This document shows positions 9,268 to 22,173 of a stretch of DNA of 64,000 nucleotides, piece after piece. Every line of letters starts with the position of its first letter. Position 1 is the first letter of the stretch. This stretch comes from Candidatus Nitrosocosmicus agrestis (GTDB taxonomy: Archaea > Thermoproteota > Nitrososphaeria > Nitrososphaerales > Nitrososphaeraceae), in the NCBI RefSeq assembly GCF_008389435.1, contig NZ_VUYS01000003.1, forward strand, positions 62,001-126,000, read 5' to 3'. The notes beneath the pieces were generated by a model. The model saw only the letters and a list, made by a program, of their open reading frames with translations, ran no database searches and was not told the DNA's origin. The position numbers and the translations under genes are program-made.

Positions 9268-10566
9268 CTAAAAGCCTGCAAGAATGGGGTCAGGGGGTTT
9301 CATCAATTCTCTCAACAGAGAAGTAGCATATGTCCCTTTAGGGGCAGAAAACTGAATTACTAAATGCTCGCCTTCAGCGAAATATGCAAAATCTTTACAA
9401 AAATAACTTGCTTGTCTAAAACCACCGGCTTCGCTCAGCTCTTGCATCTCCTTCACAAAAAAATCTTTTGAATTTACTGACTCTTCGTGCATTATTTCCC
9501 TAACCAATTTGTCGAATCTATTTTTTCCAGGCTGGAATGAATATCCTGGTAATCTGATAACGGGAATACCTTGAATCTTGTCTTTTCCAAAACTACTTCC
9601 TGAATACTTGCGAATTTTGCCAAATTCTAGATCATTCTTGTTTATATCAAAACATAGATCACCATCCTTTGGAATAATCAATGAAAATTCATTTTCAATT
9701 GCCGTACTTAAAGTTCTATTAAATAAGTAAGCCTGATATGCTTGAACAAATAATCTGCGAATAGTAATTGGAACAGTCCTAAGTACCTTAATTGATTCAC
9801 TTCCATTTATAATCTCTCGAGCTAGATTTCTTTCAATATCCATTCCCTTAGGGATTTGTTCTAACAAAGAAGGGTTATTTTTAACATCTTTGAGTTTTTC
9901 CCTAATTTCTTTACTATATTTAGTATCGTAAGTACTCGTATAGGTTAGTAATAACTCTACTGCTTCATCAAACCTACGCTTTATTATAGATTTTCCAACC
10001 AAGTGAGTCACTAGTCTCTCACTTCCAAACCTCTGTAATCCATAATAATTCCCTATTTTATCAATTTCTGAAGCAAAATTATTCAGGGTCTTTGAATTAG
10101 CTTTAAGTGGATTAGTAATTTTTATTCTAAATGCATTGCCAATTAGAAAGTTTTTTCCTATGGGTCTTTTTGCAAATCCCAGAAGTGTCAGTTTTATTTG
10201 GTTAGTAGTGAAATCTTTAATCGCTTGTTTTGTACCTTTTTTGAATCTATTTGATGTAGCATACTGGATAGTGGTTGCCTTTGCATCTTTTAGGCCCACA
10301 ATCTTCAAGATAATGCCTGTTCTTCTCCTTATAAGGAATATAGCGTGTGCAGAATCAATACCATTTTTTTCTAATTGATAAAATGGAAATATGTGGGTAT
10401 CGTCTTGAACTTTCTGTATACTGGCAAGATATTTGCTGCTAAGTAATTCCTTGACCTGAAAGTCTTCATTTTTTTTCTTGATTGATCCTCCAATACCTTG
10501 ACTGCTTGTAGCATACAAGTTAATTCCTGCAAGCCTGTCTATAGAGGGGGAAGGATTTGAGATCAT
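9268..10566 (-). CDS. truD: tRNA pseudouridine(13) synthase TruD
   Basis: The 432-residue protein carries the TruD family motifs: the catalytic aspartate in GLKDAKATT (about residue 93), the NYYGLQRFGSER motif (about 172-183) and the inserted TRUD domain with the late motif LPGYSF. TruD converts U13 of tRNA (in archaea also other sites) to pseudouridine in the cytosol. Length fits archaeal TruD (400-450). ATG start at 10566. Downstream on the same strand is the 85-residue membrane protein gene. Confident assignment. Confidence 0.93.
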   Translation of the reverse strand: MISNPSPSIDRLAGINLYATSSQGIGGSIKKKNEDFQVKELLSSKYLASIQKVQDDTHIFPFYQLEKNGIDSAHAIFLIRRRTGIILKIVGLKDAKATTIQYATSNRFKKGTKQAIKDFTTNQIKLTLLGFAKRPIGKNFLIGNAFRIKITNPLKANSKTLNNFASEIDKIGNYYGLQRFGSERLVTHLVGKSIIKRRFDEAVELLLTYTSTYDTKYSKEIREKLKDVKNNPSLLEQIPKGMDIERNLAREIINGSESIKVLRTVPITIRRLFVQAYQAYLFNRTLSTAIENEFSLIIPKDGDLCFDINKNDLEFGKIRKYSGSSFGKDKIQGIPVIRLPGYSFQPGKNRFDKLVREIMHEESVNSKDFFVKEMQELSEAGGFRQASYFCKDFAYFAEGEHLVIQFSAPKGTYATSLLRELMKPPDPILAGF

Positions 10567-10725
10567 GAGGATCTTGTTCTTTCAGATTCAAATAAATAGG
10601 ATACAAAGAATAAAGATAAAATCATTGATAATTATTTTCTATAAGAAATTAGGCTAATATAAAACCATATCTTTTATTCAGTAAAACATAAATCGTATTT
10701 TGCGTATATCAATCAAGAGTAATTA

Positions 10726-11619
10726 ATGTTTAGAAGAATAATCCATTCCTTAGGAAGTGATCATAGAATATTTGGAATACCGAATAACAATATTATTATT
10801 AATGATGCAAAACAATTATTTCTTATTACGCTTTTGTCTGTTTTTTTGATTTCTTCATATATTTCTATTAATATGAATTTTGCTAATGCCCAACTAAATT
10901 TTGATGATTTTATGAAGCAAACTCAAAAAAGTATTCAATCTACTATTGAAAATAGCAATAACAATGATAATAACGACAACAATGAGTGTAACAACAACAT
11001 TTCTATTCAATCTCAAACAAACGATAATGGTAAAACTACAAGTACTACACGAAGTACTTGTGATGACAAAACAACTACAAGTACGACCACCAATAATGGT
11101 CAATCAAATGCACTAAACAAAGACTTAAACGGCACTATATCGAGTTCAGAGATTAACCCGGTCAATGGTACTGTCATAAATAGTTTATATGGAAATTGGT
11201 CCCTCTATGCTCGAGATAACGGAAGTAAGGACTTTAATGCAAGTTTTATCAAACAATCTAATCATCCTATTGATACAACCGCCACAAATGTAACTAATAC
11301 TATCACTCCTAGCAATACACCTCAGAATAACGAAACATCTGGGTTAACATCGACAAACACCACATCATATAGTTTATCTAATTTCTTGGCAAATTCGGTC
11401 CAACAACAGAATAGCGACGTTACGTATTCAGGAAAAATAGATGTCATAAAAGAGACTCGCTCTATTAACGCCACCGTTTCTAACGAAACAAACAACTTTA
11501 AAGGTGTTGGTGTCTCAATTTCAATCGCTGACAATAGAATCTTAATAGTTAACTTTGATTCCGCTAGTCCACTTTACAAAGAATTTGAAAATATTCCAGT
11601 TATAGGTTTGGTAAAGTAG
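10726..11619 (+). CDS. Exported Asn/Thr-rich protein, paralogue of the gene at 35986
   Basis: A 297-residue protein with an N-terminal hydrophobic export segment (about residues 33-55, ending NFANAQ) and a low-complexity Asn/Asp/Thr/Ser region (residues 70-130). A structured C-terminal half follows with SLYGNWSLYA, LSNFLANSVQQQN, TYSGKIDV and FENIPVIGLVK. The protein at 35986-36933 has the same blocks (SIYGNWSLKS, LSNFRVNAIMQQN, TYKGTIDV, FKNIPLVGLIN), so the two define an extracytoplasmic family in this genome. The role is unknown; surface structure or binding is a guess. Confidence 0.72.
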   Translation: MFRRIIHSLGSDHRIFGIPNNNIIINDAKQLFLITLLSVFLISSYISINMNFANAQLNFDDFMKQTQKSIQSTIENSNNNDNNDNNECNNNISIQSQTNDNGKTTSTTRSTCDDKTTTSTTTNNGQSNALNKDLNGTISSSEINPVNGTVINSLYGNWSLYARDNGSKDFNASFIKQSNHPIDTTATNVTNTITPSNTPQNNETSGLTSTNTTSYSLSNFLANSVQQQNSDVTYSGKIDVIKETRSINATVSNETNNFKGVGVSISIADNRILIVNFDSASPLYKEFENIPVIGLVK

Positions 11620-11724
11620 CGGGAATTTTGGTTTAAAGTTTTGTGATTCTCTGGCCTAACTTTTATTTCATCTTTTTGAATCATCAGAGGATACAATAGT
11701 TGCCAAATTGTGCAGTTTGATTTA

Positions 11725-11741
11725 CAAAAGTGTATAAGTAG
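11725..11741 (+). promoter_or_regulatory. Probable TATA/BRE promoter of the CDC48 gene
   Basis: The stretch acaaaagtgtataagtag has a purine-rich BRE-like part followed by TATA-like tgtataag. It lies about 30 bases upstream of the ATG at 11769, predicting a very short leader. Confidence 0.5.
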
Positions 11742-11768
11742 TATGTTATTAAATATTAAGTAGTAATC

Positions 11769-13946
11769 ATGTCTCAGAGTAATACTCTTTCTTTAAAGGT
11801 GCTTGAAGCATACACACGAGATGTTGGTCGTGGTGTTGCCAGAATTGATTATGATTCTATGGATGCTTTAAGCGCATCTACAGGTGATGTCGTGGAAATT
11901 AGGGGGAAGCGCAAGACAGTTGCAAAATGCTTACCTCTTTATCCTTCAGATGAGGGTAAGGGCATTATTAGAGTTGATGGTTTAGTTAGAAATAATGCCG
12001 GTGTAGCGATTGGTGATACAGTAATTGTTAGAAAAATTAAAGCAGTTCCCGCAGAAAAGGTAATTGTAGCACCATTAGAAGCTATTCCACCAATAGATGA
12101 ACGATATCTAGCAGATGCTCTTGAAAGTGTACCACTTATCAAAGGTGACAACGTTATGGTACCGTACTTTGGTGGTAGACTTACTTTTCAAGTTATAGGT
12201 GTTACACCTGGACCTGGTGTAGATGCTGTTTTAGTTACACAAAAAACCGTATTTCACATTGCTGAACGTGGAGAAACACTGCGTGGAGTACCACAAGTAA
12301 CTTATGAAGACATTGGCGGACTAAAAGATGAAGCACAGAAAGTTAGAGAAATGATAGAGCTTCCTCTAAGACATCCTGAAATATTTGAAAAATTAGGTAT
12401 AGAAGCTCCTAAAGGAGTGCTGCTTTATGGTCCACCAGGAACTGGTAAAACATTATTGGCAAAAGCAGTTGCCAATGAAAGTAATGCTCATTTTGTAAGT
12501 ATCTCGGGCCCAGAAATTATGAGTAAATTCTACGGAGAATCAGAAGCAAGATTACGAGAAATATTTAAAGAAACAAAGGAAAAGGCTCCTTCTATAATGT
12601 TTATAGATGAAATTGATTCTATAACTCCAAAGCGTGAAGAAGTAACAGGCGAAGTTGAGAGAAGAGTAGTATCTCAATTATTATCTCTAATGGATGGTTT
12701 AGAAGCTAGAGGTAAAGTTATTGTTATTGCAGCCACAAATAGACCTAATGCCATAGACCCAGCATTAAGAAGACCTGGTAGATTCGACAGAGAAATAGAA
12801 ATCAAGGTTCCAGACAAACGTGGCAGGTTAGAAATCCTTCAAATCCATACAAGAAACATGCCATTAGACTCCGATGTAAACCAGGAAAAAATAGCATCAG
12901 TAAGTCACGGATTTGTTGGTGCTGATTTAGAATATCTGTGTAAAGAGGCTGCTATGAAGTGTCTAAGAAGATTACTGCCTGAATTAAATCTTGAAGAGGA
13001 GAAAATCAACCCTGATGTATTAAACAAATTAGTTGTTACGATGAATGACTTTGAAAATGCTATAAAGGAAGTAATGCCTTCCGCAATGAGAGAAGTGTAC
13101 CTTGAATCCCCCGATGTAGAGTGGATAGATATTGGTGGGTTAGACGAAGTAAAAAGAGAACTCCAAGAAGCAGTGGAGTGGCCATTAAGATATCCTGACT
13201 TGTATACCAAATTGGGTCACTCTGTTCCTAAGGGAATCTTGATGCATGGTCCATCAGGTACAGGAAAAACAATGCTTGCCAAAGCAGTTGCTACAGAGTC
13301 TGAAGCCAACTTCATAAGCGTAAAGGGACCTGAGCTGCTTTCAAAATGGATCGGTGAATCAGAAAGAGGAATTAGAGAAATTTTTAGGCGAGCAAGACAA
13401 GCAGCACCATGCGTTGTTTTCTTTGATGAAATTGATTCTATTGCTCCTATAAGAGGGATGGAAGGAGTAAACGCGGGTACAGAAAGAATGGTTTCACAAT
13501 TGCTAACTGAGATGGATGGTATTCAAGAATTAAATGGTGTAGTTATAATAGCTGCTACGAACAGGCTGGACATGATTGATAGTGCATTACTTCGACCTGG
13601 AAGGTTTGACAAAATTGTGTTTGTACCAAAACCAGATATTAGTACAAGGCTTAAAATACTCGAAATTTATGCAAAAGAAAAGCCTCTAACTAGTGACGTC
13701 AATTTACAAAGAATTGCAGAACTCACTGATGGCTTTAGTGGTGCTGATATGTCCGCAGTCGCAAATACTGCTATCTCATTAGTGCTACACGAGTACCTTC
13801 AAAAATACAGCAATCCTGAAGATGCAGCAAAACATGCCTCTGAGGCTCATGTTACTATGAAGCATTTTGAGGATGCTGTAAAGAAGATAAAGACCCAAAG
13901 AGATATGAAACCAGGCGAGAAGCTTACTTTGTCACAGTATAGGTAA
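11769..13946 (+). CDS. AAA+ ATPase of the CDC48/p97/VAT family
   Basis: The 725-residue protein shows an N-terminal double-psi beta-barrel domain (residues 1-185, starting [21 protein letters not shown]) and two AAA modules. D1 has Walker A GPPGTGKT (about 220), Walker B IMFIDEID and an SRH ending [12 protein letters not shown]2 has Walker A GPSGTGKT (about 493), Walker B VVFFDEID and [10 protein letters not shown]. It is a hexameric unfoldase that extracts and unfolds proteins, working with the proteasome in archaea. The Pro-to-Ser change in the D2 P-loop is unusual but leaves the Gly-Lys-Thr intact. A good TATA box lies upstream. Confident assignment. Confidence 0.96.
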   Translation: MSQSNTLSLKVLEAYTRDVGRGVARIDYDSMDALSASTGDVVEIRGKRKTVAKCLPLYPSDEGKGIIRVDGLVRNNAGVAIGDTVIVRKIKAVPAEKVIVAPLEAIPPIDERYLADALESVPLIKGDNVMVPYFGGRLTFQVIGVTPGPGVDAVLVTQKTVFHIAERGETLRGVPQVTYEDIGGLKDEAQKVREMIELPLRHPEIFEKLGIEAPKGVLLYGPPGTGKTLLAKAVANESNAHFVSISGPEIMSKFYGESEARLREIFKETKEKAPSIMFIDEIDSITPKREEVTGEVERRVVSQLLSLMDGLEARGKVIVIAATNRPNAIDPALRRPGRFDREIEIKVPDKRGRLEILQIHTRNMPLDSDVNQEKIASVSHGFVGADLEYLCKEAAMKCLRRLLPELNLEEEKINPDVLNKLVVTMNDFENAIKEVMPSAMREVYLESPDVEWIDIGGLDEVKRELQEAVEWPLRYPDLYTKLGHSVPKGILMHGPSGTGKTMLAKAVATESEANFISVKGPELLSKWIGESERGIREIFRRARQAAPCVVFFDEIDSIAPIRGMEGVNAGTERMVSQLLTEMDGIQELNGVVIIAATNRLDMIDSALLRPGRFDKIVFVPKPDISTRLKILEIYAKEKPLTSDVNLQRIAELTDGFSGADMSAVANTAISLVLHEYLQKYSNPEDAAKHASEAHVTMKHFEDAVKKIKTQRDMKPGEKLTLSQYR

Positions 13947-14025
13947 TCTCCACCTTTTTATTTATTTTATTCTTGGGAAAAAATCAACTCATCTATTTCA
14001 AAAAAATTAATTTATTAACTGTTAT

Positions 14026-15252
14026 TTGAAATCTGATATATTGTATCAAGGCTATTTGGAAACCAAGATTAAAGAAAGTCTTGCAATAATTGACCTTGGG
14101 TATAATTCTATCAAAGTTTCTATTTATGATATTTACAAAAATGGACATTATAAGAAACGCTTTCAAAAACAGGAATATGTACAAATTGGACATGAATTAA
14201 ACAAAAACAATAATCAGATTCCAGAATCTAATATTGGGCGTACAGCCAAAGCTGTGGAGATTTTTAAAAAAGAGTTAAAGAATGAAGGTGTAGATAGCTT
14301 AATACCTATCGCAACGAGTGCTGTGAGGGATGCGAGTAATCAAAAATTCGTAGTGGAAGAGTTGAGAAGACAAACTGGAATTTCGTTTAATATATTATCA
14401 GGACCCGAAGAGGGATTTTTTTCTTATTTGGGTGCACAATCTTATATTCATGTACCACACGGTTTTTTTTTCGACTTGGGTGGTGGTAGTTTAGAATTGA
14501 TGCATGTTGTTGATTTTAAGATAGTAAAGACATTGTGTTTGGATTTAGGTGTATTACGGTTATCTGATAATAATGTTGTTTACAATAATCGCCGTGACGA
14601 TGTTGATGGATCCAACTCCCGCATTAATTATGAAAATTTGGAGTCTTTTCTTTATAGAACCATTCCATCCATGAGTCAATTAGGTTTATCTGGTGTTAAA
14701 GATTTAAAATTGGTATCAATTGGGGGGACAGTAAGAACACTATACAAATTCGTCTCTCGAATGTTTGAACTTCCTGTTTCTTATTCGCATCAAAATATGG
14801 TTCTAAATAAAAGAATGATGCACCTTACGAATAAATTTCTTGGACAACTTTCACTAGATGAGTTATCTAATTTAAAACTAATTGAAAAGCAGAGATCTAA
14901 AACCATCACAGTAGGAAGTTTTGTGGTAAAAATATTGATGGAAAAAATGAAATTCGATAGTTTATTAATCTGTCCTACTGGTCTGAGGGAAGGAGTTTTA
15001 GAACATTACCTTTATTTTAAAATGGATAAGCAATATCGTAAGAGAAAAAAGTTTGTTGAAATAAATAGTGAACCACTATTTGTGATCGAAAACAACGGGA
15101 ATAATACTTCGAAGACGAATAACGAAGTATCTATAAAATCTAGTGAATATGCAGATTTGTTTAATAAAGGCAAGTCATCGTCCTTGTTGGAATCCAATAC
15201 CTTTGCTTTTCCTAGAAAACTAACCAGTTTCAAGATAAATAGGTTAATTTAA
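14026..15252 (+). CDS. Ppx/GppA-family exopolyphosphatase/phosphatase
   Basis: The N-terminal ASKHA fold shows phosphate-1 (AIIDLGYNSIKVSIYD), the ATSAVRDA motif, GPEEGFFSY and phosphate-2 FFDLGGGSLEL, as in exopolyphosphatases and pppGpp phosphatases. It probably hydrolyses inorganic polyphosphate in the cytosol. The 408-residue length is slightly longer than the minimal two-domain core, with a Ser/Asn-rich tail from about residue 345. The start codon is TTG at 14026. It lies between the CDC48 and TyrRS genes on the same strand, with 79 bases to each neighbour. Polyphosphate versus pppGpp specificity cannot be decided from the sequence. Confidence 0.85.
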   Translation: MKSDILYQGYLETKIKESLAIIDLGYNSIKVSIYDIYKNGHYKKRFQKQEYVQIGHELNKNNNQIPESNIGRTAKAVEIFKKELKNEGVDSLIPIATSAVRDASNQKFVVEELRRQTGISFNILSGPEEGFFSYLGAQSYIHVPHGFFFDLGGGSLELMHVVDFKIVKTLCLDLGVLRLSDNNVVYNNRRDDVDGSNSRINYENLESFLYRTIPSMSQLGLSGVKDLKLVSIGGTVRTLYKFVSRMFELPVSYSHQNMVLNKRMMHLTNKFLGQLSLDELSNLKLIEKQRSKTITVGSFVVKILMEKMKFDSLLICPTGLREGVLEHYLYFKMDKQYRKRKKFVEINSEPLFVIENNGNNTSKTNNEVSIKSSEYADLFNKGKSSSLLESNTFAFPRKLTSFKINRLI

Positions 15253-15331
15253 GAAGAGACTAAAAATTTTAAATATTTAGAATCGGATTATGTTTGTTAA
15301 TTTATAATATTCTATAGCATAAACTCTTTAA

Positions 15332-16390
15332 ATGGATGTTGTCACTAGGGCTGAACTAATACAGAGGCCTCCAACTGAAGAAGTCGTCACCAAGGAGGAA
15401 TTGATCACATTGTTAAAAAATAAGTCCTCTCCCAATCATTACATAGGTTTAGAAATTTCCGGAAAACTGCACTTGGGCAGCTTAATATTGACGGGGTTTA
15501 AGTTAAACGATTTTATAAAAGCAGGCTTTAGAACTAATGTATTTTTAGCTGATTGGCATACATATATCAACAATAAACTAAACAATGATTGGGATCTGAT
15601 CTCCAATGTCTCAAAGTATTATGAAAAAGCATTTAGTTTTTTTTGTCCAGGGGTGAACATACTACATGGAACAAAGCTCTATGAAGAAAACAAAGATTAC
15701 TGGAAGAATTTTGTTCTTTTTTCTAAGCAAATAACTCTTTCAAGAGCTCTCAGGTCGCTCACCATAATGGGTAGGACTGAACAAGATTCATTGGATTTTT
15801 CGCAACTTTTGTATCCATCAATGCAGTCTGTGGATATCAAGGCGATGGATCTAGATATCGTGCATGCAGGAACAGATCAGAGAAAAATTCATATGTTGGT
15901 TAGGGAGGTTTTCCCAAAACTAGGTTGGAAGGTTCCAGTTTCTGTTCATCATCACATACTGCCTGGATTAACTGATCCTAATATGTCAACAAATTCATCA
16001 ATTGAACGAAATTCTGAGGATGCTAAAATATTTACAAAAATGAGTAAGAGCAATCCGTCTGGAAGTATTTTGATTCATGATAATGCTGAAGAAATTTCAA
16101 CAAAAGTTAAGAAGGCGTATTGTCCATCTAAGATAACTCAAAATAATCCTATTTTGGAAATCATAAACTATGTTATTTTTCATGAATTTGAGGAGTTTAT
16201 ATTGGAAAGACCTACAAAATATGGTGGAAATATTTCTTATTACTCATTTGACGAACTCAAAGTGGATTTCGAAAATGGCCGGATTCATCCCATGGATTTG
16301 AAAATGTCAACCAGCATATACTTGGATAAGATTATAGCACCAGTCCGCAATTACTTGGAAAATGATTACAGGAAGACTTTTCAGTCGTAA
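15332..16390 (+). CDS. tyrS: Tyrosyl-tRNA synthetase
   Basis: This class I synthetase of 352 residues has the HIGH-like motif in SGKLHLGSL (about 43-51), the tyrosine-pocket region YPSMQSVDIKAMDLDIVHAGTD (split here by the usual spacing), DQRKIHMLVRE and the KMSKS signature FTKMSKSNPSGSI (about 233-245). The length and order match archaeal TyrRS, which charges tRNA-Tyr. The ATG start gives MDVVTRAELIQRP. It follows the Ppx/GppA gene on the same strand. TrpRS is the only close alternative, and the pocket motifs favour tyrosine. Confidence 0.9.
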   Translation: MDVVTRAELIQRPPTEEVVTKEELITLLKNKSSPNHYIGLEISGKLHLGSLILTGFKLNDFIKAGFRTNVFLADWHTYINNKLNNDWDLISNVSKYYEKAFSFFCPGVNILHGTKLYEENKDYWKNFVLFSKQITLSRALRSLTIMGRTEQDSLDFSQLLYPSMQSVDIKAMDLDIVHAGTDQRKIHMLVREVFPKLGWKVPVSVHHHILPGLTDPNMSTNSSIERNSEDAKIFTKMSKSNPSGSILIHDNAEEISTKVKKAYCPSKITQNNPILEIINYVIFHEFEEFILERPTKYGGNISYYSFDELKVDFENGRIHPMDLKMSTSIYLDKIIAPVRNYLENDYRKTFQS

Positions 16391-16501
16391 TATTGAGAAT
16401 AATGGTGATTTTTTACTTTTAGAATCTCTCTTTAAGCAGTATATTGAATATCATGAGTTTTGAGTTACAATCATAATACTATAACATTTTCACGAGTTCA
16501 A

Positions 16502-17320
16502 TCAACACAGAGCTGAAATATTTAATCTAACGTAATCGATGATCCATTTGTTACTGAGGCTGGAGAATTTGGTTTGTAATGCTTTTTCTTGTAAAAAGGC
16601 GTCTACAAAAGCATTTCTTATACTAGAGTCTTTATCAAGAGGTAAATAAGATAAATAAGGTTTCATTACTACTGTTTGCATAAACAGTTTGTATTCTTCC
16701 AACCTGGAAAAATGAGCAATTTTTTTAGTCAACGTCGTCTTTATGTTACTGAATCCAATTTTTTCTAAAATCAACCGAGTCTCTTCATCTGAGGCAAAAT
16801 TCCATGGTGTCACCCAATCAGTAAAATATCTACTGAATTCATTTTTCTTTCTTACTTTCTCCAATAATCTGTGAGTATCTCTCAAATTCCCCTTACCGCC
16901 ACACTGAACAAGTATCTCTCCATTGTCTTTTAGGATTTTTCTAAAATTTGAAAACAATCTATAGTGGTCCGCAATCCAATGAATTACTGCATTGGAAAAA
17001 ATGACATCTACTCTTTCTTCCAGTTCTACAAAGGAGATGTCTGAGATAACGAACTTGATGTTCTTTACATCACCTAGATTGGATTTTGCCGTGTTAATCA
17101 TATTTTGATCCAAATCAACAGCATATAATTTGCCTTTTGGAACAAGATTGGATAGAATTTTTGTAACTCTACCACTTCCACATCCTGCATCAAGTACCAC
17201 CTCATCACCATTCCATTGTCTGCAAGATAAAAGCTCTTGAGCCCATGTTTCTTGAACATTTGAAACTTTGTGATAAGTCTTGGCATCCCAATATCCATAA
17301 CAATGTTCAGTTTCTTTCAC
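16502..17320 (-). CDS. SAM-dependent class I methyltransferase (trans-aconitate methyltransferase-like)
   Basis: The 272-residue protein carries methyltransferase motif I VLDAGCGSGRVT (about 41-52), the acidic residue after strand 2 (LYAVDLDQNMI), motif IV DVIFSNAVIHWI and post-motif LKDNGEILVQC. The overall pattern, with FSNAVIHWI and GG near GGKGNL, resembles Tam-type methyltransferases acting on small carboxylic acids. The start is GTG at 17320. It is a single gene, convergent with tyrS and divergent from 17424. The substrate is uncertain. Confidence 0.8.
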   Translation of the reverse strand: MKETEHCYGYWDAKTYHKVSNVQETWAQELLSCRQWNGDEVVLDAGCGSGRVTKILSNLVPKGKLYAVDLDQNMINTAKSNLGDVKNIKFVISDISFVELEERVDVIFSNAVIHWIADHYRLFSNFRKILKDNGEILVQCGGKGNLRDTHRLLEKVRKKNEFSRYFTDWVTPWNFASDEETRLILEKIGFSNIKTTLTKKIAHFSRLEEYKLFMQTVVMKPYLSYLPLDKDSSIRNAFVDAFLQEKALQTKFSSLSNKWIIDYVRLNISALC

Positions 17321-17423
17321 TTGGTTTCTCCCTAGTCGATAGGACTAATAAGTAAGTAAACCTTTCAAATTGCGAACACTTTGTAAACCATTTTATAGGC
17401 TCAGATAAATAGTCCATATATTT

Positions 17424-18071
17424 ATGAATACAAAGGTTATTTATGCAGTGGGCGCGGGTATCATAATCATCGGAATTGTTTTTTACTTTCTCTTTAATTC
17501 AGGATTTTTGGGACAGAACTCCAATAATGATGATATATTAACATCTCCTGTAAACACAACAGAAGGTGATGCTACTGAACCTATTTCTTTACCCTCTCAG
17601 GGTACTGGAAATACCCAAATGACTCCTCAGCAGCTCAATAATCAGAACCTTTCCATTGCTATTAATTCCGTCAAGATTGTACCAGTAAATAACGAATCAA
17701 GATTGGAAGTTGCGTTTAATGCATATAATCCTAATAAAGGATCAGCAATACTTGAAACAGTTACTTATAATGTATTTGTGGATGGAGTAAGATTGAGTTC
17801 AGGAGACCTGGGTTCTAGGACAGAGGGTTTTGTAGATTCTCTTGAATCGGTTTATACGATAATTGGAAATCAAACAATAGTGTTAAGAGATAGAGAACCC
17901 TTAACCGAAGAAGGGCTGAAATTCTTTGATTCTCAAGGAAATTGGATTGGAGGATCTTCTAATGCGACGCAATTTGATGTAAATGGTACATATTTCTTTA
18001 CGCTTAACCGGGGTAGTGAAACACAAGCAAGGGAGAATTCGTTTAATTTCCAATATCCAATCACTTCCTGA
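17424..18071 (+). CDS. LEA14-like exported or membrane-anchored protein
   Basis: A 215-residue protein with an N-terminal membrane segment (residues 6-26), a Thr/Gln-rich linker (30-75), and a beta-rich domain with LEA type 2 features (SVKIVPVNNESRLEVAFNAYNPNKGSAIL, where the N-P-N turn is typical). It is the second such protein in the window; the first is at 6833-7336. Probably extracytoplasmic. It lies 62 bases upstream of the acyl-CoA synthetase gene. The function is known only by family. Confidence 0.7.
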   Translation: MNTKVIYAVGAGIIIIGIVFYFLFNSGFLGQNSNNDDILTSPVNTTEGDATEPISLPSQGTGNTQMTPQQLNNQNLSIAINSVKIVPVNNESRLEVAFNAYNPNKGSAILETVTYNVFVDGVRLSSGDLGSRTEGFVDSLESVYTIIGNQTIVLRDREPLTEEGLKFFDSQGNWIGGSSNATQFDVNGTYFFTLNRGSETQARENSFNFQYPITS

Positions 18072-18133
18072 TTTCTTCTCATTGTTTTATACAAATTGTT
18101 ATATTTGCCTGCGTGGACTCCTTTTAAGCGCCG

Positions 18134-20110
<1,977 letters not shown>

Positions 20111-20274
20111 AATGTGAATTTACCTTCCCTTTTTTTATGTCAAATAACAGCAATATTTAATGAACATTACATGGGATTCTTATCCCAAAGTTGGAATCTA
20201 AAATTAAGCAATCGTGTTTAAACGATTTTAGCTCATCGTGTTAGATTGCAGTCAGCTCTACAAAAAAATCATAA

Positions 20275-21168
20275 ATGTCAGTCATCCCTATCTACTTAAA
20301 CATGCTTCAGGAACTCTTTTTAGATGCTATAAGGAATAAAGAAAATAAATTATCTTATATACATGGAAAGGGATTTGAAAGGGTTCTAGCAATCGCAAAG
20401 GGCAGATGGATTGATTACTGTCCTATGGGAACTACTTCGAAGACTGTTGGTGTGGATAGTAGTTGGAATAAGAAATCGTTTCAAGGTATTGATTTTTATG
20501 TAATCGATAGCATTGCAATAGAATCAAACAACGATGTATCCAATTCCATCTCTCAATGGGATTATGGTGTTGGAAATATGTCCGGTGACTCATTAGGTTC
20601 ACGTGCGATGAGAATGGAAATTGAAGTTGCTGATATTTCGATAAATAGGAAACCAGATATTATATGTTTGGATGGTTCCTTGGTTTCAAATTTAGTCCAT
20701 AATAAAAGTAATTCATACCTAGAAAGTGTAAAAAATCTTGTAAACAATATGTCGAAAACATGTGTGATTTTTATTTCAAAGAATTCTTCCTCCAAAAATC
20801 AGTTTGGGGAATTCGGATCAAAGGCGGCAGATATCTACTACTACAATAAACTTGGATTTGAAACTGGTTTTAGCAAACCTTTGTATAATAACTTTGTATC
20901 AAAAACACTGGGTATAATCGAGATCTACGCAAGACTCGCTTCCTTTGTTCCGCTAATCAAAATTGAGATTGTAGGTAATTTGGACTACTCCATTGATGAA
21001 ATAAAAAACCTGTTAAACGGATTATATTGCCATAGTATAAAAGGATATCCATACTGTTTGAAAGCCGCACATCAAGCATGTAAAATATCTAATAACGATG
21101 TCAATAGATTGGCAAATTTATATGGATTTAAGAACGAATTTGGGTCGAGAGATTCATTGAATGAATGA
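20275..21168 (+). CDS. nurA: NurA-domain nuclease
   Basis: The 297-residue protein has the NurA signature: a first acidic motif in VGVDSSWNKK, a second in IICLDGSL, and the C-terminal GYPYCLKAAHQACKIS block. NurA is a 5'-3' exonuclease/endonuclease that works with the HerA helicase and Mre11-Rad50 in DNA end resection. HerA is usually adjacent; here neither neighbour is herA. ATG at 20275. Cytosolic. The assignment rests on the three motifs and length. Confidence 0.75.
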   Translation: MSVIPIYLNMLQELFLDAIRNKENKLSYIHGKGFERVLAIAKGRWIDYCPMGTTSKTVGVDSSWNKKSFQGIDFYVIDSIAIESNNDVSNSISQWDYGVGNMSGDSLGSRAMRMEIEVADISINRKPDIICLDGSLVSNLVHNKSNSYLESVKNLVNNMSKTCVIFISKNSSSKNQFGEFGSKAADIYYYNKLGFETGFSKPLYNNFVSKTLGIIEIYARLASFVPLIKIEIVGNLDYSIDEIKNLLNGLYCHSIKGYPYCLKAAHQACKISNNDVNRLANLYGFKNEFGSRDSLNE

Positions 21169-22173
21169 TTTCACATACCTCCTCAAAAACATGCAAGTCT
21201 TTCTAGTATAATTTGAGAAGGAACATATATTGTTATCGCTGGATAGTAGCTAAATCATGATATCTTTTTTCTTGATTACTTGAGAGTGAGGCTGTCTACA
21301 AAAATTAATAATAATCTTTTTAGATTCGTGCTTATATCTCATTCAAACAAGGTACCATTTCTGACCAAAACTAACTTTTTGCGTTTTTCCTTCCAATAAT
21401 TTCAAAAATATGAAGTCAGTTGTTTGTTCTCTGAACCTTGCCTTTTATGATTAGTTCTGTGATTAGTTTTTTTTTGGTTTGGAGTATCCATTTTCACCAG
21501 TGGTTCTGAAAGACTTTTGGGAGTGTCCTAACTCCCGCAACTATTATTACTATAATCATCATCATCATCATGACTTCACGATCGTTAGAAATTCCTAATT
21601 CGGCTTTAGCTTCCTTGTTATTAGATCCTGCTATACTATAAATTGCCAATCCTTAACTCAAGGCTTCAATAACTATGCTTTCCGATGCAAAATCATATTG
21701 AGTTGGTGCATTCTTAAAATTTTCAATTTTGTTCGTAATTCTTTCTGGAAATTACAATGATATGTTCTACTGCATTTTTAATTTATAGGCGATTACCTTC
21801 CATAAGCAAGTTCAAAAAAACCTCCAATTCTTTTGATTCTCTTGTTGAATAAATAAATCTCTATTGTTGACTATTATATGGCGATGCTGACTATCTAGCA
21901 CCTTCAAATAAAGCCATGAGGATGATTTCATCAATGGATTCGCTGCTGATTGATCTTGGCAACTATTCATTTAATAACAAAGAATTTATGTTACAATTTA
22001 ATACTAGATAATTTTTTTCTGATGTTGTTTCTTCCAATTTAATAGCCATCTTTTGATACGTTTAGCAATTTATAATCCTAAGAAATAAAGCAAATTTCTT
22101 ACAAAATGATTTGAAAGTGATTGAAAAAAGACGTACAAAACTTATTTGTATCCTGCTACTCAATTGTGTTACA
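21169..22173. other. Intergenic region with a possible decayed ribbon-helix-helix gene
   Basis: No intact gene. On the minus strand, around 21775-21560, a degraded coding pattern can be read: KNAVEHIIV, a one-base shift, then FPERITNKIENFKN and YDFASESIVIEALS, a stop, and a further readable stretch. The pattern of hydrophobic residues resembles a ribbon-helix-helix DNA-binding protein. This is a weak reading from eye alone. The rest is AT-rich with nothing recognisable. Confidence 0.3.
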
